From DATKAS01 sp963733765 (lineage in GTDB: Bacteria > Actinomycetota > Acidimicrobiia > Acidimicrobiales > DATKAS01), in NCBI GenBank assembly GCA_963733765.1, contig CAVTEI010000003.1, positions 2,046,001 through 2,110,000 of the forward strand: 64,000 nt of DNA, written 5' to 3'. The position numbers were made by a program, and so were the translations under genes. The notes below the pieces were generated by a model. That model saw only the letters and a list, made by a program, of their open reading frames with translations, did not search any database and had not been told where the DNA came from. Of the stretch, positions 28,701 through 37,325 are shown piece by piece (the first letter of the stretch is position 1; every line of letters starts with the position of its first letter).

Positions 28701-28830
28701 AGATCCAGGGTTCCGCCCCCTTGCGCAGCCGCTTCGTCTCCTCGATCACGTCACGCGACCGCCACCGCTCGAGCGTCTCCACCTCGAGGGCGACGAGGTC
28801 GAGGTTCGGATCGACCGGGCCGAAGGGCAT
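25732..28830 (-). CDS. ileS: Isoleucine--tRNA ligase with GXHH signature (IleRS2-like)
   Basis: A 1032-residue class I synthetase that charges tRNA-Ile. The HIGH region reads PTANGRPGLHHV (residues 49-60), so the usual HxGH is replaced by GLHH (56-59), the swapped GXHH motif described in some type 2 bacterial/eukaryote-like IleRS. KMSKS is intact (QKMSKSKGNVIDP). The editing domain (TTPWTLVSN, HLAPAFGEDDAV) and the WFYSLL region are present. No C-terminal zinc-finger cysteines are seen, in line with the type 2 class. TACGAT lies seven bases before ATG 28830. The frame is intact. Confidence 0.95.
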   Translation of the reverse strand: MPFGPVDPNLDLVALEVETLERWRSRDVIEETKRLRKGAEPWIFYEGPPTANGRPGLHHVWARVFKDLYPRFQTMRGRDVPRKGGWDCHGLPVEIEVEKELGLTSKHDIEAYGVAEFTQRCRDSVSRYVEDWAALTARSGVWIDTKDAYWTLSNDYIESVWWIIRQMWDKGLIYEGHRVSPYCPRCGTALASHEVAQGYKDVVDPSVYVRFPLVGSPAADADLLVWTTTPWTLVSNVATAVGPEVSYVQLRGAAPGRDLILAAEAVPRLFGDGPHDVVARFAGPELEGWRYQRPFTDLPLDASGERVVVADFVSTTDGSGIVHLAPAFGEDDAVIGRAEGLPVLNPVDADGAFDHRVPRLTGIFVKEADRRLIDDLASRGLLVREVPYEHSYPHCWRCGTPLIYWAKTSWFARTSEQRPALLRENERIGWHPDHLKHGRFGNWLEGNVDWALSRDRYWGTPLPVWRCESGHDTCIGSVAELAELAGHDLTGLDLHRPYVDAVTFPCPYDGCSATAMRQLPVLDAWFDSGSMPSAQHHYPFEGKTEFESSFPADFICEAIDQTRGWFYSLLAVNTLVFDSTPFKNVVCLGLLVDDDGQKMSKSKGNVIDPWMKTATHGADALRWNFFSAGQPWTTRRVSDDGIRETTRKTLFTLWNVFSFFATYADLDGWAPSDEQVEPTHLLDRWILNELDDTIAVVTTALDDFDALTGATRLATFVDDLSNWYVRRSRPRFWKSSDPVAHQTLHRCLVVTSQLLAPFCPFLSDEIYTRLTGELSVHTSDWPAARDADGALASEMESVRRLVSVGRAARADAKVKVRQPLRRALLLHPGATLSDEARSEIADELNVKALDDIESLSGLVSWTVIPNFRALGPRLGQKVNDVKAALASADGAEIQAALERDGSVEIAGERLNADEVEVRAERHRDFALAQDGAWAVALDLDLDDDLRNEGTAREVVRALNDLRKEVGLELSDRISVALAAPAALAYAVSQHRAWIAGEVLAQQLEVGDAVTGAGQPHELEIDGTPVTAWMARV

Positions 28831-28901
28831 GGGGTCAATCGTAGGGGCTGCCCTTCCCCGTCCCGGGGCCAGTAAGGCGGGGTGCGTACAGTACGGACCT
28901 C

Positions 28902-29249
28902 ATGACCGCCGCTCTGTACGACACAGCCGGCGACGATGCGATCGTCCTGCGGGTGCATGCCCAGCCCGGCGCGGGCCGTTCCGCGGTCGTCGGCCGGCAT
29001 GGCGACGCGCTGAAGGTCAAGGTCGCCGCACCGCCGCAGGACGGCCGAGCCAACGAGGCCCTCGTCGGGTTGCTCGCCGAGCAGTTCGGGGTGAAGGCCG
29101 CGCAGGTCACCCTCGTCAGTGGAGCGACCAGCCGCTCGAAGCGATTCCGCATCGAAGGGATCGAGCTCGACGGCGTGCCGCTGTTGCTCGATCGCCTGCT
29201 CGTGGACTCCGGCGACGCGATCGATCGCCGGCCCGGCCGGGGTGGTTGA
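28902..29249 (+). CDS. DUF167 (YggU-like) family protein
   Basis: A 115-residue protein matching the YggU/DUF167 fold: VHAQPGAGRSAVVGRHGD, LKVKVAAPPQDGRANEAL and VTLVSGATSRSKRFRI. The biochemical role of the family is unknown. TACAGT lies nine bases before the ATG. Divergent from ileS. Confidence 0.9.
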   Translation: MTAALYDTAGDDAIVLRVHAQPGAGRSAVVGRHGDALKVKVAAPPQDGRANEALVGLLAEQFGVKAAQVTLVSGATSRSKRFRIEGIELDGVPLLLDRLLVDSGDAIDRRPGRGG

Positions 29250-29308
29250 GCCTCGTCGCGCGCAGGACATACAGTTCCGGACCCCTTGCCGGCACGAGAG
29301 GACTCCAG

Positions 29309-30046
29309 ATGGCGAAGGCAAGCTCCCCGAAGAAGGTGCCGGCAAAGAAGTCTGCGGCGGCGAAGGCTCCGACGAAGAAGGCGTCCGTGTCTTCCAAGGC
29401 TCCCGCGAAGAAGGCGGCGCCGGCAAAGAAGGCCGCGCCCCCGAAGAACGTGGCCGCGAAGAAGCCCGCCCCGGTGAAGAAGGCCGCGCCGGCAAAGAAG
29501 GCCGCGCCCCCGAAGAACGTGGCCGCCAAGAAGCCCGCGCCGGTGAAGCAGGCCGCGCCCCCCAAGAAGGTGGCCGCGAAGAAGGCAGCGCCTCCCGCGA
29601 AGGTGGCCGCGAAGAAGGCAGCGGCTCCCGCGAAGCCTCCGCCTCCGCCGAAGCCGAAGGTCACGCCGTACGACGCGAAGTTCCTCGAAGCGCAGCGCGA
29701 GATGCTGCTCGAGGAGCGCGCGCGCTACACACGCCAGGCCGATCGTCTGGCGTCGGAAGCGGCTGCGCTGGTCGAGGATCTCGAGCCGGGCGACGTCCAG
29801 TTCGACGAGGAGTCAGGCGAGGGCGACACGATCGTCGTCGAACGCGAACGCGATCTGGCGATGAGCGCGCAGGCGTTGCAAGCAGTCGCTGAGATCGACG
29901 CCGCGCTCGCGCGGATCGACGACAAGACCTACGGCCTGTCGATCGTGTCGGGGCAACCGATCCCCAAGGAGCGTCTGCGCGCCATCCCGTGGGCGTCCGA
30001 GCGAGTGGAGGAGAAGGTGGGCGGACTGGGCACCACCTCACGGTGA
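29309..30046 (+). CDS. TraR/DksA-type protein lacking the zinc cysteines, with a Lys/Ala/Pro-rich N-terminal tail
   Basis: A 245-residue protein with two parts. Residues 1-118 are a histone-H1-like basic tail built from AAPAKKAAPPKNVAAKKPAPV-type repeats, likely to bind nucleic acid. Residues 120-245 follow the DksA/TraR layout: a coiled coil (FLEAQREMLLEERARY to AALVEDLEPG) then the small C-terminal unit YGLSIVSGQPIPKERLRAIPWA. In zinc members this is YGxCxxCGxxI...RLxAxP; here the cysteines are Ser, and no Cys exists in the protein. AGAGGACT provides a Shine-Dalgarno. It directly precedes lspA. Confidence 0.8.
   Translation: MAKASSPKKVPAKKSAAAKAPTKKASVSSKAPAKKAAPAKKAAPPKNVAAKKPAPVKKAAPAKKAAPPKNVAAKKPAPVKQAAPPKKVAAKKAAPPAKVAAKKAAAPAKPPPPPKPKVTPYDAKFLEAQREMLLEERARYTRQADRLASEAAALVEDLEPGDVQFDEESGEGDTIVVERERDLAMSAQALQAVAEIDAALARIDDKTYGLSIVSGQPIPKERLRAIPWASERVEEKVGGLGTTSR
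29380..29632 (+). repeat. Imperfect Lys/Ala/Pro-coding repeats
   Basis: The basic tail of the DksA-like gene is built of in-frame repeats; a block of about 72 bases coding for AKKAAPPKNVAAKKPAPVK occurs twice nearly identically (around 29424 and 29490), and shorter versions follow. Such repeats are prone to recombination and to assembly collapse. Confidence 0.6.
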
Positions 30047-30047
30047 C

Positions 30048-30539
30048 GTGACCGGCCGGCGAGGTCGTCTCGTCCTCGCGCTCGGCGTCGCGGCCGCCGT
30101 GATCCTGGTCGACCAGCTCACCAAATGGTGGGCAGTCGTCAACCTTCAAGACCGGATCATCCACCTCTTCTGGACGTTCCAGCTGAACCTCACGTTCAAC
30201 AGCGGCATGGCATTCGGACGCGGGCGAGGCTTCGGTCCGCTCATCGCCGTCGTCGGCATCGTCCTCGTGTCTGTGCTGCTCCTGGGCACCTCGCGCGCGC
30301 CGACGAAGCTCGCGGCCGTCGCCGGAGGCCTGGTCCTCGGCGGTGCAATCAGCAACCTGCTCGACCGGTTCTTCCGCAACGGCGACGGTTTCCTCGGCGG
30401 TCACGTCGTCGACTTCATCGACCCGCAGTGGTACCCGGTGTGGAATGTCGCCGATGCCGCGGTGGTGATCGGTGGCATCCTCCTCGTCGTGATCGGTGTC
30501 CGAAGCGCGCCGACGGAGGCCGTCGCCAAGCCGTCGTGA
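30048..30539 (+). CDS. lspA: Lipoprotein signal peptidase II
   Basis: A 163-residue inner-membrane aspartyl peptidase that removes signal peptides from lipoproteins. Four transmembrane helices are visible. The catalytic Asp residues lie in GGAISNLLDR and in VVDFIDPQWYPVWNVADA, and LTFNSGMAFG is the conserved NxGxAFG region. The GTG start is one base after the DksA-like stop, and its own stop overlaps the rluD start (GTGA). Confidence 0.95.
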   Translation: MTGRRGRLVLALGVAAAVILVDQLTKWWAVVNLQDRIIHLFWTFQLNLTFNSGMAFGRGRGFGPLIAVVGIVLVSVLLLGTSRAPTKLAAVAGGLVLGGAISNLLDRFFRNGDGFLGGHVVDFIDPQWYPVWNVADAAVVIGGILLVVIGVRSAPTEAVAKPS

Positions 30540-31456
30540 AGAGCACGGAGATCGACGTACCCGCGGCGCTGGACGGGGAGCGACTCGACCGGGTCGTCGC
30601 GATGGTGACCGGCGTGAGCCGAGCCGTCGCTGCTTCGCTCGTGGATGGCGGATCCGTCGACGTCGACGGGAACGTCGAACGCTCCGTCAAGTTGCGGTTG
30701 TCCCACGGCTCACGGGTACGGATTGTGCTGCCCCCCGACGATGTCGCAGGCGTGCAGCCCGACCCCACTGTCGTCGTGCACGTGGTGTACGAGGACGCAG
30801 ATGTCGTCGTCGTGGACAAACCACCGGGGCTCGTCGTCCATCCGGGTGCAGGCAACCCGACGGGAACTCTCGTGAACGGTCTCGTCGCCCGGTTCCCGGA
30901 GATCGCCGACGTTGGCGACCCCGCCCGTCCCGGCATCGTCCATCGCCTCGACAAGGGCACGTCCGGGCTTCTGGTCGTCGCGCGATCTCCCGCGGCCTAC
31001 GGCGTGCTCGTCGACCAACTCGCGCACCGGTCGGTCGAGCGTCGGTACACGACTCTCGTGTGGGGGCGTCCCGAGCCGGCGACGGGGGTGATCGACGCGC
31101 CCGTGGGGCGCTCGGCGCGCGACCCCACGCGCATGACGGTGAGCTCACGTGGTCGCGACGCGCGCACCCACTATCACGTCGAACGCGCGTATCGCTCGCC
31201 CGCGCTCGTGACGCTTCTCGACTGCCGGCTCGAAACCGGGCGTACCCACCAGGTGCGGGTCCATCTCGCCGCCATCCACCATCCGGTCGTCGGCGACAGC
31301 CGCTATGGCGGCAAACGAGAGCCCATCGCGGCACCGCGCCCACTGCTGCACGCGCGAGCGCTCTCCTTCGCGCATCCGGTCAGCGGCGCGCGGGTAGAGG
31401 TGGAGTCAGCGCTGCCCGAGGACTTCCGCGCGGTGCTGGCGAGCCTGACGGACTGA
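30536..31456 (+). CDS. rluD: RluA/RluD-family 23S rRNA pseudouridine synthase
   Basis: A 306-residue protein with an N-terminal S4 RNA-binding domain (ERLDRVVAMVTGVSRAVAASL) and a pseudouridine synthase domain with the catalytic Asp in HRLDKGTSGLLVVA. LETGRTHQVRVHLA and HPVVGDSRYGG are family hallmarks. The order lspA-rluD with a GTGA overlap is widespread. Exact target uridines cannot be read off; RluD is the usual label for this neighbourhood. Confidence 0.92.
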   Translation: MKSTEIDVPAALDGERLDRVVAMVTGVSRAVAASLVDGGSVDVDGNVERSVKLRLSHGSRVRIVLPPDDVAGVQPDPTVVVHVVYEDADVVVVDKPPGLVVHPGAGNPTGTLVNGLVARFPEIADVGDPARPGIVHRLDKGTSGLLVVARSPAAYGVLVDQLAHRSVERRYTTLVWGRPEPATGVIDAPVGRSARDPTRMTVSSRGRDARTHYHVERAYRSPALVTLLDCRLETGRTHQVRVHLAAIHHPVVGDSRYGGKREPIAAPRPLLHARALSFAHPVSGARVEVESALPEDFRAVLASLTD

Positions 31457-31461
31457 GCCCC

Positions 31462-31911
31462 TCAGGACCGCTTCTCGGCCGGCCACGGCATCTCGCCGCG
31501 GGCCTGCGCCGCGATGTCCGCGAGCGTGTACGACTCGAGGCGCGTGCGCATGTGCTCACCCACGACGTTCCAGATCGCGAGCAGCACGCACTGCCCCTCG
31601 TGATCGCAGGCGCCGTCGGTGTGGGGCAGCCCGAAGTCGCCGAGCACGATCGGGCCATCGACGGCGCTCACGACCTCGGACAGCGTGATCTCCGACGGTG
31701 GACGGGCGAGCACGTAGCCGCCCCCGACGCCGCGCTTGGACCGCACGAGGCCCGCCCCCTTGAGCGCGAGGAGGATCTGCTCCAGGTAGGGCTGGGGGAG
31801 TCCGGTTCGCTCTGCGATGTCTCGGACCGAGGTCGGTCCTGACTCGTCCGCGTGCAAGGCAAGCGAGAGCAGGGCCCGGCTGGCGTAGTCACCCCGTGTG
31901 GACACCCGCAC
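31462..31911 (-). CDS. Rrf2 family transcriptional regulator
   Basis: A 149-residue winged-helix regulator: MRVSTRGDYASRALLSLAL, DIAERTGLPQPYLEQIL and VRSKRGVGGGYVLARPP. Only two cysteines are present, in CDHEGQC, whereas the cluster-binding members IscR and NsrR have three. It may still bind a [2Fe-2S] cluster with non-Cys ligands, or sense something else. The start is GTG 31911, with TACAGT six bases upstream. It is convergent with rluD and divergent from the phosphatase gene. Confidence 0.88.
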   Translation of the reverse strand: MRVSTRGDYASRALLSLALHADESGPTSVRDIAERTGLPQPYLEQILLALKGAGLVRSKRGVGGGYVLARPPSEITLSEVVSAVDGPIVLGDFGLPHTDGACDHEGQCVLLAIWNVVGEHMRTRLESYTLADIAAQARGEMPWPAEKRS

Positions 31912-31999
31912 GACCTCACTGTAGGACCTCGCGTCTGCTTCGCTATGGCCCCTGTCATGATCGTGTCCGCAGTCGTCTCGCTCTCTCCGAAGGACCCTC

Positions 32000-33103
32000 G
32001 TGGTTGATAGTCCCGTCCTGCCTGACTATGCCGGGGCCTGCCTCAGCAACCTCATCCCGGCCCTGCTCGGGCCCCGCCTCGACACGGCGCCGGCGTGGTT
32101 CCCCCCGAGCGCCCTGCAGGCGCCGCAGGTCGTGTTCCTGGTCCTCGACGGCCTCGGCTGGGACCAGCTCCAGGCGCACCGATCCCTCATGCCGGTGCTT
32201 TCGGCGATGGACGGTGGCCCGATCACATCAGTGGTCCCCTCGACCACCGCGACGGCGCTGACCTCGATCAGCACGGGCCTGCCGCCGGGCGAGCACGGGG
32301 TCGTCGGCTACCGGATCGACGTGCACGGCGAGGTGCTGAACGTCCTGCGGTGGTCCACGCCGCGCGGAGACGCGCGCCGCGCCATACCGCCGGAGCAGCT
32401 GCAGCCGTACGAGCCGTTCCTCGGGCAGCGGCCGCCGGTCGTCACGAAGGCCGAATTCTTCGGTTCGGGTTTCTCGCTTGCACATCTCAACGGGGTGCGT
32501 TGGCGAGGCTGGCGCGTCCCATCGACGTTGACCACCGAGGTGCGCGAGCTGTTGGCCGGCGGCGAGCCGTTCATCTACGCCTACTACGACGGCATCGACA
32601 AGGTCGCGCACGAGTACGGACTCGCCGAGCACTACCGCGCCGAGCTGACCTGGGTGGACCGGTTGATCGGCGACCTGCTCGAGGTGATGCCGCCGGGAGC
32701 GGTGCTGCTCATCACCGCCGACCACGGCCAGGTCGACGTCGGTGACAACGTCCGTCCGCTCGATGCCGACCTCCTTTCGCTCCTTCGGGGACAGTCGGGC
32801 GAAGGGCGCGCACGTTGGCTCCACGCCTACGACGGCGCAACCCGCGACGTGCTCGACGCCGCGAAGGCGCGCTATGGGGATTGCGCGTGGGTCGTGAGCC
32901 GTGAGCAGGTGCTCGACGAGGGATGGCTCGGCCCGCGGGTCCTCCCCGGTGCCGCGGATCGTCTCGGTGACGTGCTGCTGGCGGCGCGCGACGACGTCGC
33001 GTTCGACGATCCCGCCGACACCGGGCCTTTCTCCCTCGTGGCCCGCCATGGGTCGCTCACGTCAGCGGAGATGCTGGTTCCGCTCCTCGCGTCGTCGCCC
33101 TAG
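32000..33103 (+). CDS. Alkaline phosphatase superfamily enzyme (nucleotide pyrophosphatase/phosphodiesterase type)
   Basis: A 367-residue metal-dependent phosphoesterase. VFLVLDGLGWDQL holds the first metal Asp and PSTTATALTSISTG the nucleophile Thr. YYDGIDKVAHEYG and LLITADHGQVDVG supply the remaining Asp/His ligands. No signal peptide is apparent, so it seems cytoplasmic. The substrate is unknown. The start is GTG 32000. Confidence 0.85.
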   Translation: MVDSPVLPDYAGACLSNLIPALLGPRLDTAPAWFPPSALQAPQVVFLVLDGLGWDQLQAHRSLMPVLSAMDGGPITSVVPSTTATALTSISTGLPPGEHGVVGYRIDVHGEVLNVLRWSTPRGDARRAIPPEQLQPYEPFLGQRPPVVTKAEFFGSGFSLAHLNGVRWRGWRVPSTLTTEVRELLAGGEPFIYAYYDGIDKVAHEYGLAEHYRAELTWVDRLIGDLLEVMPPGAVLLITADHGQVDVGDNVRPLDADLLSLLRGQSGEGRARWLHAYDGATRDVLDAAKARYGDCAWVVSREQVLDEGWLGPRVLPGAADRLGDVLLAARDDVAFDDPADTGPFSLVARHGSLTSAEMLVPLLASSP

Positions 33104-33113
33104 TGTGCCGGGC

Positions 33114-33134
33114 ATGAGTGACCGGCATGAGTGA
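33114..33134 (+). other. Six-codon upstream frame overlapping the bpa start
   Basis: The box TAGTGT (33101-33106) is followed after seven bases by ATG 33114, the leaderless layout. That frame encodes only MSDRHE and ends with TGA at 33132-33134, overlapping the bpa ATG at 33127. The two ATGs sit in a near-perfect direct repeat (GGCATGAGTGA at 33111 and 33124). It could be a regulatory mini-frame with re-initiation, or a product of sequence error. Confidence 0.4.
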
Positions 33135-33609
33135 ACGCGAGGTCGTGCCGGCGGAGCTGGTGACGATGCCGGGAAGTGGCTCGGACCTCGAGAAGCAAGA
33201 CGTGGAGACGATCGAGCAGCCGGCCAAGGTCATGCGGATCGGCTCGATGATCAAGCAGCTCCTCGACGAGGTTCGCGCGGCACCGCTCGATGAGCGCAGT
33301 CGCGATCGCCTGCGTGACATCTACGAAACCTCGGTGCGCGAGCTCGGCGAGGCGCTCTCGCCGGACCTGCGCGATGAGCTCACCCGGCTGGCCCCGCCGT
33401 TCGCGGACGCGGTGCCGAGCGACGCGGAGCTCCGCGTCGCGAAGGCTCAGCTGGTGGGCTGGCTCGAGGGCCTGTTCCACGGCATCCAGGCGACGCTGTT
33501 CGCCCAGCAGGTCGCCGCCCGCCAGCAGCTCGAGCAGATGCGGGGGCAGCTCCCGCCTGGCCAGGGTCCGCCCACGGCGCCCGACCAACGCCCAGGGACG
33601 TACCTCTGA
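33127..33609 (+). CDS. bpa: Bacterial proteasome activator
   Basis: A 160-residue helical protein of the Bpa (DUF2587) family, which forms a 12-mer ring that opens the actinobacterial 20S proteasome without ATP. The helical core is AKVMRIGSMIKQLLDEVRAA to AKAQLVGWLEGLFHGIQATL. The C-terminus ends GTYL, where the Tyr-X tail docks into the proteasome alpha ring. prcA/prcB and mpa are not in this window. Chosen start ATG 33127; see the overlapping six-codon frame upstream. Confidence 0.9.
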   Translation: MSEREVVPAELVTMPGSGSDLEKQDVETIEQPAKVMRIGSMIKQLLDEVRAAPLDERSRDRLRDIYETSVRELGEALSPDLRDELTRLAPPFADAVPSDAELRVAKAQLVGWLEGLFHGIQATLFAQQVAARQQLEQMRGQLPPGQGPPTAPDQRPGTYL

Positions 33610-33686
33610 GCGACCCTGCTACCGTGCAAATCACACCGTCGTAATTCGCAGCTGGGCCGAGACACTGGCAAAGAGGAGTTCGGGCA

Positions 33687-36600
33687 TTGGGGGACTCGTT
33701 CGTCCACCTCCATCTGCATACCGAGTTCTCGATGCTCGACGGCGCGGCGCGGGTGACAGAGGTCATCGACGCGGCGGTGGCCGATGGGCAGCCGGCGGTG
33801 GGCATCACCGACCACGGCAACATGTACGGGGTCCTCGACTTCTACAAGGCCTGTCGCGGCGCGGGCGTGAAGCCCGTGATCGGGATGGAGGCCTACATGG
33901 CCGGGGAGTCGCGGTTCGAGCGCCCGACGCGCCGCGGTCGCGTCGATGACTCGGGTGGCGAGACCGAAGGCGGGCAGAAGCTCTACTACCACCTGACCCT
34001 GCTGGCCGAGAACCAGGTCGGCTACCGCAACCTCATCAAGCTCGCGAGCCTCGCCTTCCTCGAGGGCTACTACTACCAACCGCGCGTCGACTGGGAGCTG
34101 CTCGAGCGTCACCACGAGGGCCTCATCGCGACCACGGGCTGTCTCGGTGGCCACGTGCTGCAGTCGCTGATGGCCGGTGACCAGCAAGGAGCGCTCGACA
34201 AGGCTGCGCGCCTGCCGCGACATCTTCGGGCCCGAGCATCTCTTCGTCGAGCTCCAGGATCACGGCATCCCCGCGCAGCACCAGACGATGGGCGCGCTTT
34301 TGACATCGCCGAGCGTCTCTCGCTTCCCGTGCTCGCGACGAACGACAGCCACTACGTGCACCGTCACGACGCGGTCGCGCACGACGCGCTTTTGTGTGTG
34401 CAGACGGGCACCACGATCGACGACCCGAAGCGGTTCAAGTTCGAGGGTGAGGAGCACTACCTCAAGTCGGCCGCTGAGATGCGGTACCTCTTCCGTGAGC
34501 GCACCGACGCGTGCGACAACACGCTGTGGGTCGCCGAACGAGCCGACGTCGAGATCGAGTTCGGCAAACCGCAGCTGCCCGAGTTCCCCATCCCCGAAGG
34601 CCACGCAGGCGACGTCGAGTACCTCCGACACCTCACGCTCGAAGGCGCCGAGCAGCGATGGGGCAAGTACCTCCACCCGACGATCGCCGAGCGTCTGTCG
34701 TACGAGCTGCAGGTCATCGCCGAGATGGGCTTCGCTTCGTACTTCCTCATCGTCTGGGACCTGATCCGCCACGCCCGTGAGCAAGGCATCCGCGTCGGCC
34801 CGGGTCGCGGCAGCGCGGCGGGATGTGCGGTCGCCTACTGCCTGCGCATCACGGACCTCGATCCGATCAAGTACGACTTGCTGTTCGAGCGGTTCCTGAA
34901 CCCTGGCCGAGTCCAGATGCCCGACATCGACATGGACTTCGACGATCGCTACCGCGACGAGATGATCCGGTACGCCGCCGAGAAGTACGGGCGCGACCAC
35001 GTGGCGCAGATCGTGACCTTCTCCAAGATCAAGGCGCGGGCCGCGGTCCGCGATGCCGCGCGGGTGCTGGGTTACCCGTACGCGGTGGGCGACAAGGTGG
35101 CCAAGGCGATGCCGCCGCTCGTGATGGGGCGTGACACGCCGCTGGCGAAGTGCTTCGAGCTCGACCCGAAGCACGAGGACGGCTACAAGGCTGCGTCCGA
35201 GCTCCGCGAGATGTACAACACCGACCCCGAGGTGAAGAAGGTCGTGGATGTGGCGCGGGGCCTCGAGGGGCTGCGCCGTCAGGCCGGCATCCACGCGTCC
35301 GCGGTCGTGATCACCCGCAACGAGCTCACCGAGTACCTCCCGCTGCAGCGCAAGCCGGAGAACGGCCAGGATCCCGAGAGCGCCCCCATCGTCACGCAGT
35401 ACGAGATGCACGGGGTCGAGGACCTCGGGTTGCTGAAGATGGACTTCCTCGGACTGCGCAACCTCTCGGTCATCGAGGAGACGGTCGAGCTGATCCGCCG
35501 CGGACAGGCACATTCGTCGACATCGACGCCATTCCCCTCGACGACGACCCCGCCCTCGCCATGCTGCGCCGCGGCGACTCAATTGGCGTGTTCCAGCTCG
35601 AGGGCGGACCGATGCGCTCGTTGATGCGTTCGCTCGCGCCCACCAGCTTCGACGACGTCGCCGCCCTCGTCGCGCTCTATCGCCCCGGGCCGATGGCGGC
35701 GAACATGCACCTCGACTACGCCGATCGCAAGAACGGGCGGAAGCCGATCACCTACATCCATCCCGACATGGAAGATCTGCTCGCCGACACCTACGGCTTG
35801 ATGATCTACCAAGAGTCCGTGATGCGAGTCGCGCAGCGGTTCGCGGGTTACACGCTCGCCGAGGCCGACAACCTCCGCAAGGCCTGTGCGAAGAAGATCC
35901 GCGAGCTGATGGTGAAGGAGCGCGAGAAGTTCGTCGACGGATGCACGTCGACCGGCTACGGCACCGAGGTCGGCACGAAACTCTTCGACATCATCGAGCC
36001 GTTCGCCGACTACGCCTTCCCGAAGAGCCACTCCTACGGGTACGGGCTCGTGGCGTACCAGACGGCGTGGCTCAAGACGCACCACCCGGTCGAGTACCTC
36101 GCCGCGCTCCTCACGAGCGTGAAGGCGAGTCAGGACAAGGCCGGCGTGTACCTCGCCGAGTGCCGTCAGATGGACATCAAGGTCCTCGTCCCCGATGTGA
36201 ACGTGTCCTCGCTCGACTTCACCGCCCTCGGCGTCGAGGAGGCTCCGCCCGCGATGACATTGCCCGCCGGCTGCGTCGGGCTGATCCCGTTCGGTCTGTC
36301 CGCCGTGCGCAACGTCGGCGAGGGACTCGTGCGGCAGATCCTCGAGGAGCGAGACAAGGGCGGGCCGTTCAGCGACTTCTACGACTTCTGCGAGCGGGTC
36401 GACCCGAGCGTGCTCAACAAGCGAGCGATCGAGTCACTCGTCAAGGCCGGGGCGTTCGACTCCCTCGGCCATCCCCGCCGGGGACTGCTCATGGTCTGCG
36501 AGCAGGTTGTCGACGTGACCCTGGCTCGGCGTCGCGAGCGCGACCAGGGGGTGATGAGCCTGTTCGGCGAGGCGGGCGCCGTCGATGCCGCCTACAACGA

Positions 36601-37245
36601 GCGAGTCCCGATCCCTGACCTCGAGTTCGACAAGGCCCAGAGACTCAAGTTGGAAAAGGAGATGCTCGGGCTCTATGTGAGCGACCACCCGTTGATGGGG
36701 GCCGAGGCCGCGCTGCGCCGTCGCAGCGACTGTGCGATTGCCGACCTCGCCGAGAAGCCCGACGGCGACACCGTGACGGTGGGCGGCGTCGTGACCGGAT
36801 TGCAACGGAAGTACACGAAGAAGGGCGACCTCATGGCGGTCTTCACACTCGAGGACCTCGGCGGCTCGATCGAGGTGATGGTCTTCCCGAAGGTGATGAG
36901 CGAGCAAGGGTTCAAGCTCGCCGACGATGTGATGGTGTGCATCCGCGGACGCATCGACGCTCGCGAGGACGTGGCCAAGCTCATGTGCCTCGACGTCTCG
37001 GTACTCGAGGGCATCACCGATTCGGTCGTCCCGTTGCGCATTCGGCTCAGTCCCCGTACCGCAAGTGAGCAAGTGATCGACGAGCTGAAGCGGCTGCTCA
37101 CCGAGCACCCCGGTGAGACCCCGGTGCACCTGCATGTGGGTGAGAGCCAGGTCCTGCGGCTGCCCCCACAGTTCTGCGTCGACGCCTCGAATGGCCTCGC
37201 GGGGAGATCCGCGTGCTGCTCGGACCTGACGCCATCATCGGCTAG
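33687..37245 (+). CDS. dnaE: DNA polymerase III alpha subunit (frameshifted at four places as sequenced)
   Basis: The replicative polymerase: PHP domain at the N-terminus (FVHLHLHTEFSMLDGAARV), polymerase core (GPGRGSAAGCAVAYCL, PDIDMDFDDRYRDEMI), then HhH and OB-fold (VGGVVTGLQRKYTKKGDLM). The start is TTG 33687 after AGGAG. Four single-base breaks are inferred: an extra C at 34215-34216 and a lost base at 34298-34302 garble about 29 residues (the true text DIFGPEHLFVELQDHGIP is in another frame); a lost T at 35513-35514 cuts the frame before FVDIDAIPLDDDPAL; and a lost G in the run 37201-37204, after which GEIRVLLGPDAIIG ends at 37245. As an essential gene it is unlikely to be truly broken. 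Confidence 0.95.
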
Positions 37246-37325
37246 CCCAGCGCCGATGGGCGCGATCACCGCCCGAGATGGCAGAATGGGTGTTGCACCA
37301 GCGACGATCAGGGGCAGGCTGACCA

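Noticed and set aside
34216..34301. Programmed frameshift pair in dnaE
   Set aside because: The two shifts cancel within 86 bases and only scramble a conserved stretch; no slippery site or function would explain it, and similar breaks occur in many genes.
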